From positions 1 through 64,000 of the forward strand of contig NZ_BSSQ01000035.1 of assembly GCF_030161375.1 (NCBI RefSeq): a stretch of DNA of 64,000 bases, written 5' to 3'. The DNA is from Paenibacillus glycanilyticus (lineage in GTDB: Bacteria > Bacillota > Bacilli > Paenibacillales > Paenibacillaceae). Within the stretch, counting starts at the first letter, position 1. The number at the start of each line of letters is the position of its first letter. A program made the position numbers and the translations under genes. Shown here one piece after another: positions 63,904-64,000 of this stretch. The notes below the pieces were generated by a model that worked only from the letters and a program-made list of their open reading frames with translations, made no database searches and was not told where the DNA came from.

Positions 63904-64000
63904 AGATGATGCGATTATCCGGCGACTCCTCCCCTTTTATTGGATATTTCCTTTCGTGTAAGAGTGTATATGATCCGGCCGAAAATTGGAGTGGGAGAAG

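Overview
The window looks like a chromosomal segment of a Paenibacillus-type Gram-positive bacterium. This is inferred from the strong GGAGG-type ribosome binding sites, frequent GTG/TTG starts, triple S-layer homology (SLH) anchors, two YesM/YesN-type two-component systems placed beside lipoprotein sugar-binding proteins with permease pairs, and many extracellular multidomain glycanases. I saw no rRNA, tRNA, CRISPR array, phage gene or intact insertion sequence.

Region 1 (1-4.3 kb) is housekeeping: an M32 carboxypeptidase diverging from an Fe-S-biogenesis-type protein (overlapping face-to-face promoters), a beta-carbonic anhydrase, a DUF309 protein, and a small secreted/membrane protein coupled to a YxcD-like protein. 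Region 2 (4.3-11.3 kb) holds a fused isobutyryl-CoA mutase (IcmF) and a compact four-gene operon (methyltransferase, FAD oxidoreductase, SRPBCC/cyclase-like protein, ketosynthase) that resembles part of a polyketide pathway but has no carrier protein or loading enzyme here. A GH18 protein with six short N-terminal repeats follows (11.5-13.5 kb).

Region 3 (13.5-26.3 kb, all minus strand) is a sugar-uptake and degradation locus: a Gfo/Idh/MocA oxidoreductase plus sugar isomerase, a solute-binding lipoprotein, response regulator, sensor kinase, two permeases, an unassigned TIM-barrel glycosidase and a GH127 beta-L-arabinofuranosidase-like enzyme. A 26-bp element (21/26 identical) lies upstream of both the binding-protein gene and the permease operon, and a weaker third copy lies upstream of the GH28-like gene. 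Between the second permease and the glycosidase is a broken fragment of a CBM6/35-like module.

Region 4 (26.4-49.1 kb, all minus) is a second, larger locus: regulator, sensor kinase, two permeases and a binding lipoprotein, then a GH74-like propeller enzyme carrying a dockerin module, and 33 bp downstream a protein with a cohesin-like domain and three SLH domains. ADP-ribosylglycohydrolase-family, GH36/raffinose-synthase-like, GH28-like and a second GH74-like enzyme with two tandem CBM32-like modules follow. The dockerin/cohesin-SLH pair is the most striking feature: it could dock one secreted enzyme to the cell surface, a minimal cellulosome-like arrangement. No ABC ATPase gene is present in either locus, so a shared ATPase encoded elsewhere is presumed.

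Region 5 (49.4-53.7 kb) has regulatory and general genes: an AraC regulator, an SGNH esterase, a GNAT acetyltransferase, and a divergent TetR / aldo-keto reductase pair. Region 6 (53.7-64 kb) has two further GH74 enzymes, one with PA14 and one SLH-anchored, and a protein made only of carbohydrate-binding-type modules. Catabolite-repression (cre)-like sites precede several of the glycan genes. Overall the window suggests surface attack on a branched plant polysaccharide such as xyloglucan, with oligosaccharide import and intracellular trimming; the exact substrate is inference.
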